Counted from the stretch's first letter, positions 1 through 6,304 are shown. The stretch: 10,363 nucleotides of DNA from Rhodobacteraceae bacterium UBA6273 (GCA_002440625.1 DJUV01000315.1:1-10363); one strand, 5' to 3'. The notes: generated by a model from the letters alone, not told the origin. Numbers and translations are program-made.

Positions 1-270
1 GGCATGCCGCGCCGCTACATCGACTATCCGGAAGCCTTTGCGAAATGGAACTTCGTCTCGTCGATGGGCGCTTTCTTGTCCTTCGCTTCCTTCGTGTTCT
101 TCATCTTCGTGGTGCTCTACACGCTGCGCGCCGGCAAGCGCGTGACGGAGAACAACTACTGGAACGAGCACGCCGACACGCTGGAATGGACCCTGCCCTG
201 CCCGCCGCCTGAGCACACGTTCGAAACGTTGCCGAAGCAGTCGGACTGGGACAAGGGCCACGCCCACTGA
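1..270 (+). CDS. ctaD: Cytochrome c oxidase subunit I, C-terminal end (partial)
   Basis: This is the last 89 codons of a gene entering from the left edge; the frame is already open at base 1. The segment [17 protein letters not shown] followed by one hydrophobic helix (about 20 residues after it, [18 protein letters not shown]) and a polar tail is the characteristic C-terminus of aa3-type cytochrome c oxidase subunit I, the heme/copper catalytic subunit that reduces oxygen in the inner membrane. The tail contains [19 protein letters not shown], the typical 'LEW...SPPPxHTFxxLP' ending of bacterial CoxI. The catalytic histidines lie upstream and cannot be seen here. The gene ends in TGA and is followed within 20 bp by a strong terminator, so it closes its transcription unit. 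Confidence is high for the family. The exact oxidase type (aa3 rather than a quinol oxidase) is inferred from the tail. Confidence 0.93.
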   Translation, partial: GMPRRYIDYPEAFAKWNFVSSMGAFLSFASFVFFIFVVLYTLRAGKRVTENNYWNEHADTLEWTLPCPPPEHTFETLPKQSDWDKGHAH

Positions 271-287
271 TCCCGGCGGAATGAAAG

Positions 288-316
288 AAAGGCCCCGGAG
301 AAATCCGGGGCCTTTT
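288..316 (+). terminator. Intrinsic terminator after ctaD
   Basis: An 11-bp perfect stem (AAAGGCCCCGG, 288-298, against CCGGGGCCTTT, 305-315) closes a 6-base loop (AGAAAT). A run of T at 313-316 forms the end of the stem and tail. It lies 18 bp past the ctaD stop. Because the left arm starts with A residues it could also act weakly in the reverse direction, but no minus-strand gene runs into it. Confidence 0.85.
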
Positions 317-366
317 CAGTTTGTGGCGCAGGGCCGACGCGACAGCCCCCGAGACGAGATCCGGCG

Positions 367-855
367 ATGCCCTATGAGTGGACCGACACGAGCCCGGACG
401 GCCAGACGCGCCTAGCTCTCTGGCCCTATCGCTCCCTCCCCGCGCGGGGCTTCGTCCTTTTCATCGCCGCGACCTCGCTGATGATGCTCATGCCGCTTCT
501 GGTGCTCTTGGGCACGCGGCATCTCTGGGTCATCCTGCCCTTTGCGCTGGTCCCGGTCGCCGGCATCTGGTGGGCGGTGCGCCGCAATAACCGCGATGCC
601 GCCTTGACCGAGGTTCTGACCATCGGGCCGGAGAGCATCACGCTTGTCCGCCGCGCCCCCGACGGCAAGGAGCAGACATGGCAGGCCAACCCGTACTGGG
701 CCACCATCCATCTCTATCCGACCGGCGGGCCGGTCCCGGCCTACCTGACGCTGAAGGGTGACGGGCGCGAGGTGGAGCTGGGTGCCTTCCTCTCGGAAGA
801 GGAACGCCGCCGGCTGGCCGAGGAGCTGCGCCAGCGACTGGCGCAACTGCGCTGA
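367..855 (+). CDS. DUF2244 domain-containing membrane protein
   Basis: A 162-residue protein of the DUF2244 family, whose function is unknown. Two membrane segments lie at about residues 28-48 and 52-71, followed by a basic stretch (VRRNNRD) and a soluble C-terminal domain. That domain carries the family signature: W105-QANPYW (105-111) then PAYLTLKGDGREVELGAFLSEEER in residues about 124-147. The length is normal for the family. The ATG at 367 has only a weak upstream purine stretch (GAGACGAGA), but it gives the expected N-terminus, with a short polar leader before the first helix. The gene follows ctaD, behind a terminator, so it likely has its own promoter, which I could not place convincingly in 317-366. 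Its position next to a cytochrome oxidase gene hints at a respiratory or membrane role, but this is only context. Confidence 0.86.
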   Translation: MPYEWTDTSPDGQTRLALWPYRSLPARGFVLFIAATSLMMLMPLLVLLGTRHLWVILPFALVPVAGIWWAVRRNNRDAALTEVLTIGPESITLVRRAPDGKEQTWQANPYWATIHLYPTGGPVPAYLTLKGDGREVELGAFLSEEERRRLAEELRQRLAQLR

Positions 856-863
856 GGCGCCCC

Positions 864-1322
864 TCAGGCGAGCTTGTCTTTCAGTTTCGACCCGACCGCG
901 GCGAAATCCATCTGGCCGGTATACTTCGCCTTGAGCGCGGCCATGACCTTGCCCATGTCGCGGATCGAACTCGCGCCGACCTCGGCGATCGCCTTGGCGA
1001 GCGCTGCCTCGACCTCCACCGCCGAAAGCTGGCGCGGCAGGAATCCCTCGATCACCTTGATCTCGGCCTGCTCCTTTTCCGCCAGCTCCAGCCGCCCGCC
1101 CTCTTCATAGGCGCGCACGCTTTCCAGACGCTGCTTCACCATCCGGCCGAGGATGGCGAGAATCTCGGCATCGCCGACGGTTCCCTCGCCGCCCTCGCCC
1201 CGAAAGGCGATGTCCTTGTCCTTGATCGCGGCATTGATCAGCCGCAGGGTCGACAGCCGGTCCGCCTCGCGCGATTTCATCGCGTCTTTCAGCGCCGCTG
1301 CGATCCGTTCTCGCAATGTCAT
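864..1322 (-). CDS. GatB/YqeY domain-containing protein
   Basis: A 152-residue YqeY-type protein, related to the tRNA-binding tail domain of the GatB amidotransferase subunit. The physiological role of free-standing YqeY is not well defined. Family hallmarks are LRERIAAALKDAMKSREADR at the start, STLRLINAAIKDKDI (residues 24-38), ILGRMVKQRLESVRAYEEGGR (57-77), EIKVIEGFLPRQLS (87-100) and the terminal GxxMxxLKxKYxGxxDF motif (124-140). The open frame extends upstream to 1490, but those extra residues are low-quality. I chose ATG 1322 because it gives the usual family length. In-frame ATGs at 1334 and 1340 are real alternatives: 1340 has GGAAC just upstream, and none has a decisive Shine-Dalgarno sequence. 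The gene is divergent from carA and convergent with the DUF2244 gene, with only 8 bp between the two stops and no terminator hairpin there. Confidence 0.92.
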   Translation of the reverse strand: MTLRERIAAALKDAMKSREADRLSTLRLINAAIKDKDIAFRGEGGEGTVGDAEILAILGRMVKQRLESVRAYEEGGRLELAEKEQAEIKVIEGFLPRQLSAVEVEAALAKAIAEVGASSIRDMGKVMAALKAKYTGQMDFAAVGSKLKDKLA

Positions 1323-1356
1323 CGGATCGTTCATCCCCATGAGTTCCGAAGCCCCC

Positions 1357-1385
1357 ACCTTATCCTGAACCAAAACCGGAGACAA
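1357..1385 (-). promoter_or_regulatory. Candidate promoter of the yqeY-type gene
   Basis: On the minus strand TTGTCT (1380-1385) is separated by 17 bp from TAAGGT (1357-1362). A start of transcription near 1350 would leave all three candidate ATGs (1340, 1334, 1322) on the message and would exclude the longer frame beginning at 1490. The -10 matches the consensus poorly, so this is tentative. Confidence 0.35.
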
Positions 1386-1399
1386 TGGCGACATTTCCA

Positions 1400-1428
1400 C
1401 GTAAGCCATTGATTTCGTTGCGTAAGCC
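1400..1428. repeat. Direct repeat pair CGTAAGCC, 21-bp period, in the yqeY/carA divergent region
   Basis: CGTAAGCC occurs at 1400-1407 and again at 1421-1428, the same orientation, 21 bp start to start (two helical turns). The copies are separated by an AT-richer 13-bp spacer. The pair lies between the two divergent promoter candidates and ends 17 bp before the carA -35. The spacing on one face of the helix is what a dimeric activator or repressor would need. No regulator can be named. Confidence 0.4.
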
Positions 1429-1445
1429 GAATCGCGACCCAGCCC

Positions 1446-1474
1446 TTGACCGCGCCGCCCGCCCCCCGTAGTTT
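1446..1474 (+). promoter_or_regulatory. Candidate carA promoter
   Basis: TTGACC (1446-1451, five of six consensus bases) and TAGTTT (1469-1474, matching T-A----T) are separated by exactly 17 bp. The predicted start near 1481 gives a leader of about 24 bases containing the carA Shine-Dalgarno sequence GGGAG (1493-1497). There is no room for a long attenuator. Confidence 0.5.
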
Positions 1475-1504
1475 CCGCGGGATTTATCACCCGGGAGTCG
1501 CGCC

Positions 1505-2668
1505 ATGCCCGCCAGCCAACAGACCTCGGAGAAGCCGACCGCCTGCCTTGCGCTGGCCGATGGCACGCTCTTTTACGGGAAAGGCTTCGGCGCCGTGGGC
1601 GAAACGGTGGCCGAGCTTGTCTTCAACACCGCGATGACCGGCTATCAGGAGATCATGACCGATCCCTCCTACGCCGGGCAGGTCGTGACCTTCACCTTCC
1701 CCCATGTCGGCAACGTCGGCGTCACCCCTGAGGATGACGAGACCGCTGAACCCGTCGCCGCCGGCATGGTGGTGAAATGGGACCCGACGGAGCCGTCGAA
1801 CTGGCGCGCGGCGGAAGATCTGGTGAGCTGGCTCGGCAAGCGCGGCCGCATCGGCATCGGCGGCATCGACACCCGCCGCCTGACCCGCGCCATCCGCCAG
1901 CAGGGTGCGCCGCATGTGGCGCTAGCCCATGACCCCGAGGGCCGGTTCGACATCGCCGCCCTCGTCGCCAAGGCGCGGGCTTGGTCCGGCCTCGTCGGCC
2001 TCGACCTCGCCAAGGACGTGACCTGCCCGCAAAGCTACCGCTGGAATGAGACCCGCTGGGCCTGGCCGGAAGGCTACGGCAAGCGCGAAGGCGCGGGCTT
2101 CAAGGTCGTGGCGCTCGACTACGGCGCCAAGCGCAACATCCTGCGTTGCCTCGCCAGCGTCGGCTGCGACGTGACCGTGCTGCCGGCAACCGCGACGGCG
2201 GAAGAGGTTCTGGCGCATGAACCCGAAGGCGTGTTCCTCTCGAACGGCCCCGGCGATCCGGCGGCAACGGGCGAATATGCCGTGCCGATGATCAAGGGCG
2301 TTCTGGCAAGGGACGTGCCGGTCTTCGGCATCTGCCTTGGCCACCAGATGCTGGCGCTGGCGCTTGGGGCCACCACGATCAAGATGAACCACGGCCACCA
2401 CGGCGCCAACCATCCGGTGAAGGATCTGGAAACCGGCAAGGTCGAGATCACCTCGATGAACCACGGTTTCACGGTGGACAGCCAGACCCTGCCGAAAGGC
2501 GTGAAAGAGACGCATGTATCGCTCTTTGACGGGTCGAACTGTGGCATAAGGCTTGAGGACCGGCCGGTCTTTTCCGTGCAGTACCACCCGGAAGCCAGCC
2601 CCGGCCCGCAGGACAGCTTCTACCTCTTCGAGCGTTTCGCCGAAGCGATGCGGGCCCGGCGCGGCTGA
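1505..2668 (+). CDS. carA: Carbamoyl-phosphate synthase small (glutaminase) subunit
   Basis: A full-length, 387-residue CarA. It hydrolyses glutamine and passes ammonia to the large subunit CarB for carbamoyl phosphate, the common precursor of arginine and pyrimidines, in the cytoplasm. The N-terminal CPSase small-chain domain (about 12-150) has LVFNTAMTGYQEIMTDPSYAGQ (39-60) and GIGGIDTRRLTR. The C-terminal class I glutamine amidotransferase domain (about 198-385) has SNGPGDP (246-252), the nucleophile C277 in GICLGHQML, and the histidine/glutamate pair H361 and E363 in QYHPEASPGP. All catalytic residues are present. The ATG at 1505 has GGGAG seven bases upstream. No carB lies beside it; the next gene is a glycosyltransferase. 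The gap of 81 bp contains no hairpin terminator that I can see. Identification is secure. Confidence 0.98.
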   Translation: MPASQQTSEKPTACLALADGTLFYGKGFGAVGETVAELVFNTAMTGYQEIMTDPSYAGQVVTFTFPHVGNVGVTPEDDETAEPVAAGMVVKWDPTEPSNWRAAEDLVSWLGKRGRIGIGGIDTRRLTRAIRQQGAPHVALAHDPEGRFDIAALVAKARAWSGLVGLDLAKDVTCPQSYRWNETRWAWPEGYGKREGAGFKVVALDYGAKRNILRCLASVGCDVTVLPATATAEEVLAHEPEGVFLSNGPGDPAATGEYAVPMIKGVLARDVPVFGICLGHQMLALALGATTIKMNHGHHGANHPVKDLETGKVEITSMNHGFTVDSQTLPKGVKETHVSLFDGSNCGIRLEDRPVFSVQYHPEASPGPQDSFYLFERFAEAMRARRG

Positions 2669-2689
2669 AATTTCCTCCCGCCCGGTTAC

Positions 2690-2708
2690 GGTTAATCCGC
2701 CGTTAACC
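2690..2708. promoter_or_regulatory. CtrA-like binding site upstream of the glycosyltransferase gene
   Basis: TTAA (2692-2695), seven bases, TTAA (2703-2706), followed by CC: this matches the alphaproteobacterial CtrA recognition pattern TTAA-N7-TTAAC. It can also be read as an inverted repeat GGTTAA-N7-TTAACC (2690-2708). AT-rich tetramers are scarce in this GC-rich sequence, so the exact spacing is suggestive. The site sits 42 bp before the glycosyltransferase ATG. It lies about where a -35 would be for a -10-like ACTAAT at 2709-2714. Binding is inferred, not shown. Confidence 0.5.
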
Positions 2709-2719
2709 ACTAATGCCGA

Positions 2720-2744
2720 GGCTCTGGTCAAACGTGCCAGAGCC
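2720..2744 (+). other. Leader hairpin directly before the glycosyltransferase start
   Basis: GGCTCTGG (2720-2727) pairs perfectly with CCAGAGCC (2737-2744) around a 9-base loop. The stem ends five bases before the ATG at 2750 and covers the place where a Shine-Dalgarno sequence should be. No run of T follows, so it is not a standard terminator. It may be a translation-control hairpin near the 5' end of the message, or a DNA operator. Confidence 0.4.
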
Positions 2745-2749
2745 CGGAC

Positions 2750-4966
2750 ATGCCGTCGCACCATCTGCGCCTGATCGAGACAACCGCGCCAGCCCTTTCC
2801 GGGCCGGCCCTGCCATCGGCCCTGAATGGTCCGGTGTTCCGGTCCGTTCCCACGCCGCCGGTTCCGGCGCGGCGCCCGCTGGGCCAGATCCTTCTCGACA
2901 TGAAGGCGGTGGAACCGGCCAATCTTCTTCGCGCGCTGGCGCTCCGCGACCGTCAGGATATCCGGCTGGGCGAGATCCTCCTGACCCGCGGCTGGGTGCG
3001 CGAGGCCGACCTGATGGACGCACTTTGCCAGCAATGGCAGGCGCGGCAGGTCGATCTTGTCGCCGAACCGCCGGACGCGCGCCTTCTGGACCGGCTCGGC
3101 CCAGACTTCTGCCTTCGCCATTCGGTCCTGCCATGGCGGCAGACCGGCAATGTCAGCGTCTTCGCGACCGCCTGTCCAGACACCTTCGAGCGGATGCGAG
3201 ATGCCCTGCCCCAGAATTTCGGCAAGGTAGCCATGGTCCTCGCCCCCGCCCGCGACGTCCATCTGGCGCTCCTGCGCGCGCGCGGGGCGGCACTGGCCTG
3301 CCGCGCCGAAACGCGGGTCGGGGCGGAGGAAAGCTGTCGTGGACCGCAAGGTGTCCGCGCCCGCCGGATCGCGACGGCGGGTTTCGCCAGCCTCGCTCTC
3401 GCCGCAATCGCCGCGCCGCGCGCAACGCTTGCGGCGCTCTCGCTCTGGGCGATCCTTACGCTGGTCGCCACGACCTTCCTGAAGCTGGCCGCAGGCGCCG
3501 CGACCGTCCGCGCGGCCCTCGCCCGGCGGCACAATGACCCCCTGCCCGCCCTGCCCGCGAAACTGCCCGTCGTCTCGATGATGGTGCCGCTCTTCCGCGA
3601 GGATGACATCGTTCCCCGGCTGATCGAACGGCTCGGGCGGCTCGATTACCCCAAGGAGTTGCTCGACATCCTCCTCGTGGTGGAAGAGGACGACGCAGCG
3701 ACGCGGGCCGCCCTTGCCCGTCACCGGCTGCCGCGCTGGATGCGGGTGATCGCGGTGCCGGACGGACCCCTGCGGACCAAGCCGAGGGCGCTCAACTTCG
3801 CACTCGATTTCTGCCGTGGGTCCATCGTCGGGGTCTGGGACGCCGAGGACAAGCCCGCCCCCGGCCAGATCACCGAAGCCGTGCGCCGCTTTGCCTCGGC
3901 GCCCGCGGATGTGGCCTGCCTGCAGGGCATTCTCGATTTCTACGATGCGCGCCACAACTGGCTGACGCGCTGCTTCACCATCGACTATGCCGTCTGGTTC
4001 CGCGCCGTGCTGCCGGGGCTGGCCGAACTTGGCCTCGTGGTGCCCCTTGGCGGGACGACGCTTTTCTTCCGGCGCGAGATCCTCGAAAAGCTCGGCGGCT
4101 GGGACGCGCATAACGTGACCGAGGATGCCGATCTCGGCTTGCGTCTCGCCCGCCACGGCTACCGCACCGAGCTGATCCGGACGGTGACGGAGGAGGAGCC
4201 GAACTCCCGCGTGCTCGCATGGCTCCGGCAGAGGTCGCGCTGGCAGAAGGGCTATGCCATCACCTGGGCGAGCCATATGCGGTCGCCGCAAAGGCTCTGG
4301 CGCGACCTTGGGCCGAGGCGCTTCTGCGGGGTGCAGGTCATCTTCCTCGGCGGGCTGACCGAAGCGATCCTGACGCCGGTCCTGATGTCCTACTGGCTGG
4401 TCGTCATCGGCCTGCCGCACCCGCTTGCCGGAACCCTGCCGGCATGGGTCGTCGCCGGCGCTGGCATCCTCTTCCTGATTTCCGAGGTTGTGACCCTGTC
4501 GATCGGTCTCTGGGGCCTTAGCGGACCGAAACACCGGCACCTCATCCCCTGGCTGCCGCTGATGCATTTCTACGGGCCGCTCGCCTCGCTTTCCTCCTAC
4601 AAGGCGCTCTGGGAATGGATTGTGGCGCCCTTTTACTGGGACAAGACCGCGCATGGCGTGGTCAACATGGCCGAAGAGGCGGCGGAGCCTTCGGTGCTGG
4701 TCCTGACCGACCCGGTCTGGCTGCCGCCCTCGGTCGTGACACCCTTGTTCCCCAACGGATCGCGGCGGCAGCCTCCGGCGGGACGGCTCCATTTCAGCGC
4801 CCTCCCCGCCGACCTTCTGCCCGACCCGGCGGCCCTGCCCGTGGCGCGCCCCGGCCTTCGCCTCGTCACGCCCGCAAGGCCGGCGCCCTACATCCTCGGC
4901 TCAACGATCGCCAATGCTCCGCTGCGCCCCGGCATCGAGTTTCAGACGAGTTTCGAAGGCTTTTGA
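2750..4966 (+). CDS. Membrane GT2-family glycosyltransferase with N-terminal MshEN/GspE_N-like domain
   Basis: A 738-residue protein. Residues 43-103 form a tandem of two MshEN-type motifs (PLGQILLDMKAV..., then RLGEILLTRGWV...L..AL..Q at 72-95), the fold used by MshE and some T2SS ATPases to bind c-di-GMP. Two membrane segments (about 207-223 and 226-248) precede a GT2 catalytic domain. It shows VEEDD (311-315), DAED (364-367, metal/UDP-sugar), TED (457-459, catalytic base region) and QRSRW (494-498), the Q(Q/R)xRW motif of processive synthases. Further membrane helices lie at about 525-590, with an amphipathic region after 600. The last 98 residues are a proline-rich tail. The same domains, in the opposite order, occur in NfrB of E. 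coli. Substrate and product are unknown; an envelope or exported polysaccharide is inferred. ATG 2750 has no good Shine-Dalgarno sequence, but the next Met (51) would cut motif one. The 3' end overlaps the GntR gene by 66 bp. Confidence 0.9.
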   Translation: MPSHHLRLIETTAPALSGPALPSALNGPVFRSVPTPPVPARRPLGQILLDMKAVEPANLLRALALRDRQDIRLGEILLTRGWVREADLMDALCQQWQARQVDLVAEPPDARLLDRLGPDFCLRHSVLPWRQTGNVSVFATACPDTFERMRDALPQNFGKVAMVLAPARDVHLALLRARGAALACRAETRVGAEESCRGPQGVRARRIATAGFASLALAAIAAPRATLAALSLWAILTLVATTFLKLAAGAATVRAALARRHNDPLPALPAKLPVVSMMVPLFREDDIVPRLIERLGRLDYPKELLDILLVVEEDDAATRAALARHRLPRWMRVIAVPDGPLRTKPRALNFALDFCRGSIVGVWDAEDKPAPGQITEAVRRFASAPADVACLQGILDFYDARHNWLTRCFTIDYAVWFRAVLPGLAELGLVVPLGGTTLFFRREILEKLGGWDAHNVTEDADLGLRLARHGYRTELIRTVTEEEPNSRVLAWLRQRSRWQKGYAITWASHMRSPQRLWRDLGPRRFCGVQVIFLGGLTEAILTPVLMSYWLVVIGLPHPLAGTLPAWVVAGAGILFLISEVVTLSIGLWGLSGPKHRHLIPWLPLMHFYGPLASLSSYKALWEWIVAPFYWDKTAHGVVNMAEEAAEPSVLVLTDPVWLPPSVVTPLFPNGSRRQPPAGRLHFSALPADLLPDPAALPVARPGLRLVTPARPAPYILGSTIANAPLRPGIEFQTSFEGF

Positions 4967-5542
4967 GATATGGGCGCGCAGCGCTGCCTGTGCTGCATCG
5001 CCGTTCCCCGCCGCGATGGCCTGCACGATGGCGGCATGTTCGGCCAGCGCCGTCTCCCCCCGCCCCTCTGCGGCGAGCGAGGTCGTCGCCAGAAGCGCCA
5101 TCGACCGGTGGACGAGGTCGAGCTGCTGGACAAGATAACGGTTGTGCGAGGCGAGATGGATCTGCTTGTGGAAGCGCCGGTTGGCGCGGCTGAGCGCGAC
5201 CGGATCGCCAAGATGCGCGCGGTCGGCGTCGATGAGGTCGGCGAGAACCTTGACCTCCTCAGGGGTGGCATGTTTCGCCGCAAGCCGCGCCGCCAGCCCC
5301 TCCAGCTCGGCCCGGACCACGTAAAGCTCGGCAAGCTGGTTGTGGTCGAGCGAGGCAACGATCAGCGACCGCCCGTCGCGGGCCAGCATCGACTGGGTTT
5401 CCAGCCGCTGCAGCGCCTCGCGCACCGGGGTCCGCGACACGCCGAAACGCTCGGCCAGTTCCGCCTCCACCAGCCGGTCGCCAGGACGGTAGACCCCGCT
5501 GTCGATCGCTTCGAGGATCAGCGTATAGGCGTCTTTCTGCAT
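4901..5542 (-). CDS. GntR-family transcriptional regulator with FCD domain
   Basis: A 213-residue FadR-subfamily regulator. The N-terminal winged helix-turn-helix is at residues about 5-65, with LVEAELAERFGVSRTPVREALQRLE (24-48), the GntR signature. The C-terminal FCD ligand-binding domain carries the expected metal/ligand set N121-xxx-H125 (NRRFH), H169 (AEHAAI) and H191 (AHI). The first ligand is Asn rather than Asp, which some members share. I chose ATG 5542 because GGAAGG stands seven bases upstream (5550-5555) and a promoter is placed just ahead. The longer start at 5581 would lie upstream of the predicted transcript. Such proteins usually repress genes for organic or amino acid use, but the ligand cannot be read here. 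It is divergent from the HAD nucleotidase gene (102 bp between starts) and overlaps the end of the glycosyltransferase gene tail to tail. Confidence 0.93.
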   Translation of the reverse strand: MQKDAYTLILEAIDSGVYRPGDRLVEAELAERFGVSRTPVREALQRLETQSMLARDGRSLIVASLDHNQLAELYVVRAELEGLAARLAAKHATPEEVKVLADLIDADRAHLGDPVALSRANRRFHKQIHLASHNRYLVQQLDLVHRSMALLATTSLAAEGRGETALAEHAAIVQAIAAGNGDAAQAALRAHISKAFETRLKLDAGAQRSIGDR

Positions 5543-5570
5543 TCCCGTCCCTTCCGTTCCCCCGGGCGCG

Positions 5571-5600
5571 ACCCTAGCCACGGCACGGGCGCCAAGGCAA
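5571..5600 (-). promoter_or_regulatory. Candidate promoter of the GntR regulator gene
   Basis: On the minus strand TTGCCT (5595-5600) and TAGGGT (5571-5576) are 18 bp apart. Initiation near 5564 gives a leader of about 22 bases containing the Shine-Dalgarno sequence of the ATG at 5542. The same -10 hexamer appears in the divergent promoter at 5631-5636, which raises confidence in both. Confidence 0.45.
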
Positions 5601-5614
5601 GCTGCCGTTGCAGC
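5601..5614. promoter_or_regulatory. Dyad between divergent -35 elements (possible GntR operator)
   Basis: GCTGC (5601-5605), CGTT, GCAGC (5610-5614) is a short inverted repeat. It lies exactly between the two divergent -35 boxes and overlaps the rightward one. A regulator bound here would block both promoters, so it is a candidate autoregulatory site for the adjacent GntR protein. A 5-bp arm is short enough to arise by chance. Confidence 0.25.
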
Positions 5615-5636
5615 GGGGCGCCGGGCCGCTTAGGGT
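5608..5636 (+). promoter_or_regulatory. Candidate promoter of the HAD nucleotidase gene
   Basis: TTGCAG (5608-5613) and TAGGGT (5631-5636) are 17 bp apart. Initiation about 7-8 bases after the -10 would fall at 5643-5645, on or next to the ATG at 5645, so the message would be leaderless or nearly so. This agrees with the lack of a clear Shine-Dalgarno sequence. Confidence 0.45.
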
Positions 5637-5644
5637 CCGGGGCC

Positions 5645-6304
5645 ATGAAACGCACAGCCATTCAGACCGATTTCGCCCATGTGACAACCTGGGTCTTCGA
5701 CCTCGACAACACGCTTTATCCGCCGGAAGTCAGGCTCTTCGACCAGATCGAACGGCGCATGACCGCCTATGTCATGCGAACGCTCGGCATTCCCGAAGAG
5801 GCGGCGGACCGGCTCCGCGCCGATTACTGGCGGCTCTACGGCACCACGCTGGCAGGCCTCATGCAGGAACATCGGATAGACCCGGTGCCTTACCTTAAGG
5901 ATGTGCACGACATCTCCTTCGACCAGTTGCGCCCCGACGAAGGGCTGATGGCCGCCATCGCGCGCCTGCCCGGGCGGCGCATCGTCTACACCAACGGCTC
6001 CGCCCCCTATGCCGAGCGTGTCCTTGCCGCGCGCGGCCTGAGGCAGGCTTTCGACGCGATCTACGGTGTCGAGCATGCGGACTTCCGGCCGAAGCCGGAT
6101 CAGGCGGCCTTCGAGACGGTCTTCGCCCGCGACGGCATCGACCCGGCCCGCGCCGCCATGTTCGAGGATGACGTGCGCAACCTTGCCGCGCCGCACCGGA
6201 TGGGGATGCGCACCGTCCTTGTGGCACCCGAGGCCCAGCCCGCGCCGCATATCGACCACCACACGGATGATCTTGGCACCTTTCTCGCCCGCCTCGTGCT
6301 ATAA
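5645..6304 (+). CDS. HAD-superfamily pyrimidine 5'-nucleotidase
   Basis: A 219-residue HAD subfamily IA phosphatase resembling yeast Sdt1/Phm8-type pyrimidine 5'-nucleotidases, which remove phosphate from UMP/CMP-like nucleotides in the cytoplasm. All HAD motifs are present. Motif I is D19-L-D21 in VFDLDNTLYPP (nucleophile and acid/base). Motif II is T116 in YTNGS. Motif III is K150 in RPKPDQAAFE. Motif IV is FEDDVRNL (173-180). The helical cap lies between residues about 30 and 100. The substrate is inferred from the DLDNTLYP and YTNGS variants typical of this group. The frame is open far upstream (to 4970), but that part is antisense to the GntR gene. ATG 5645 begins the recognisable protein (MKRTAIQTDFAHVTTWVFDLD). 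It is divergent from the regulator, which may control it. Confidence 0.93.
   Translation: MKRTAIQTDFAHVTTWVFDLDNTLYPPEVRLFDQIERRMTAYVMRTLGIPEEAADRLRADYWRLYGTTLAGLMQEHRIDPVPYLKDVHDISFDQLRPDEGLMAAIARLPGRRIVYTNGSAPYAERVLAARGLRQAFDAIYGVEHADFRPKPDQAAFETVFARDGIDPARAAMFEDDVRNLAAPHRMGMRTVLVAPEAQPAPHIDHHTDDLGTFLARLVL

Noticed and set aside
855..864. A terminator between the convergent DUF2244 and YqeY-type genes.
   Set aside because: Only 8 bp separate the stops and no stem-loop with a T run is present.
1323..1490. N-terminal extension of the YqeY-type protein to 208 residues.
   Set aside because: It exceeds the family length, has no conserved sequence, and would run through the divergent promoter region of carA.
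2728..2922. Short overlapping frames on both strands around the glycosyltransferase start.
   Set aside because: They are frame shadows without ribosome sites. The glycosyltransferase frame starting at 2750 explains the region.
1922..4792. A 956-codon open frame on the minus strand opposite carA and the glycosyltransferase gene.
   Set aside because: It is antisense to two well-supported genes, rich in Arg, Gly, Pro and His with no recognisable domain. Long open antisense frames are usual in GC-rich coding DNA.
4970..5644. Upstream extension of the HAD nucleotidase frame by 225 codons, which would make a fusion protein.
   Set aside because: The extension lies antisense to the GntR gene and has no domain. 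The HAD protein begins properly at 5645 with a promoter just before it.
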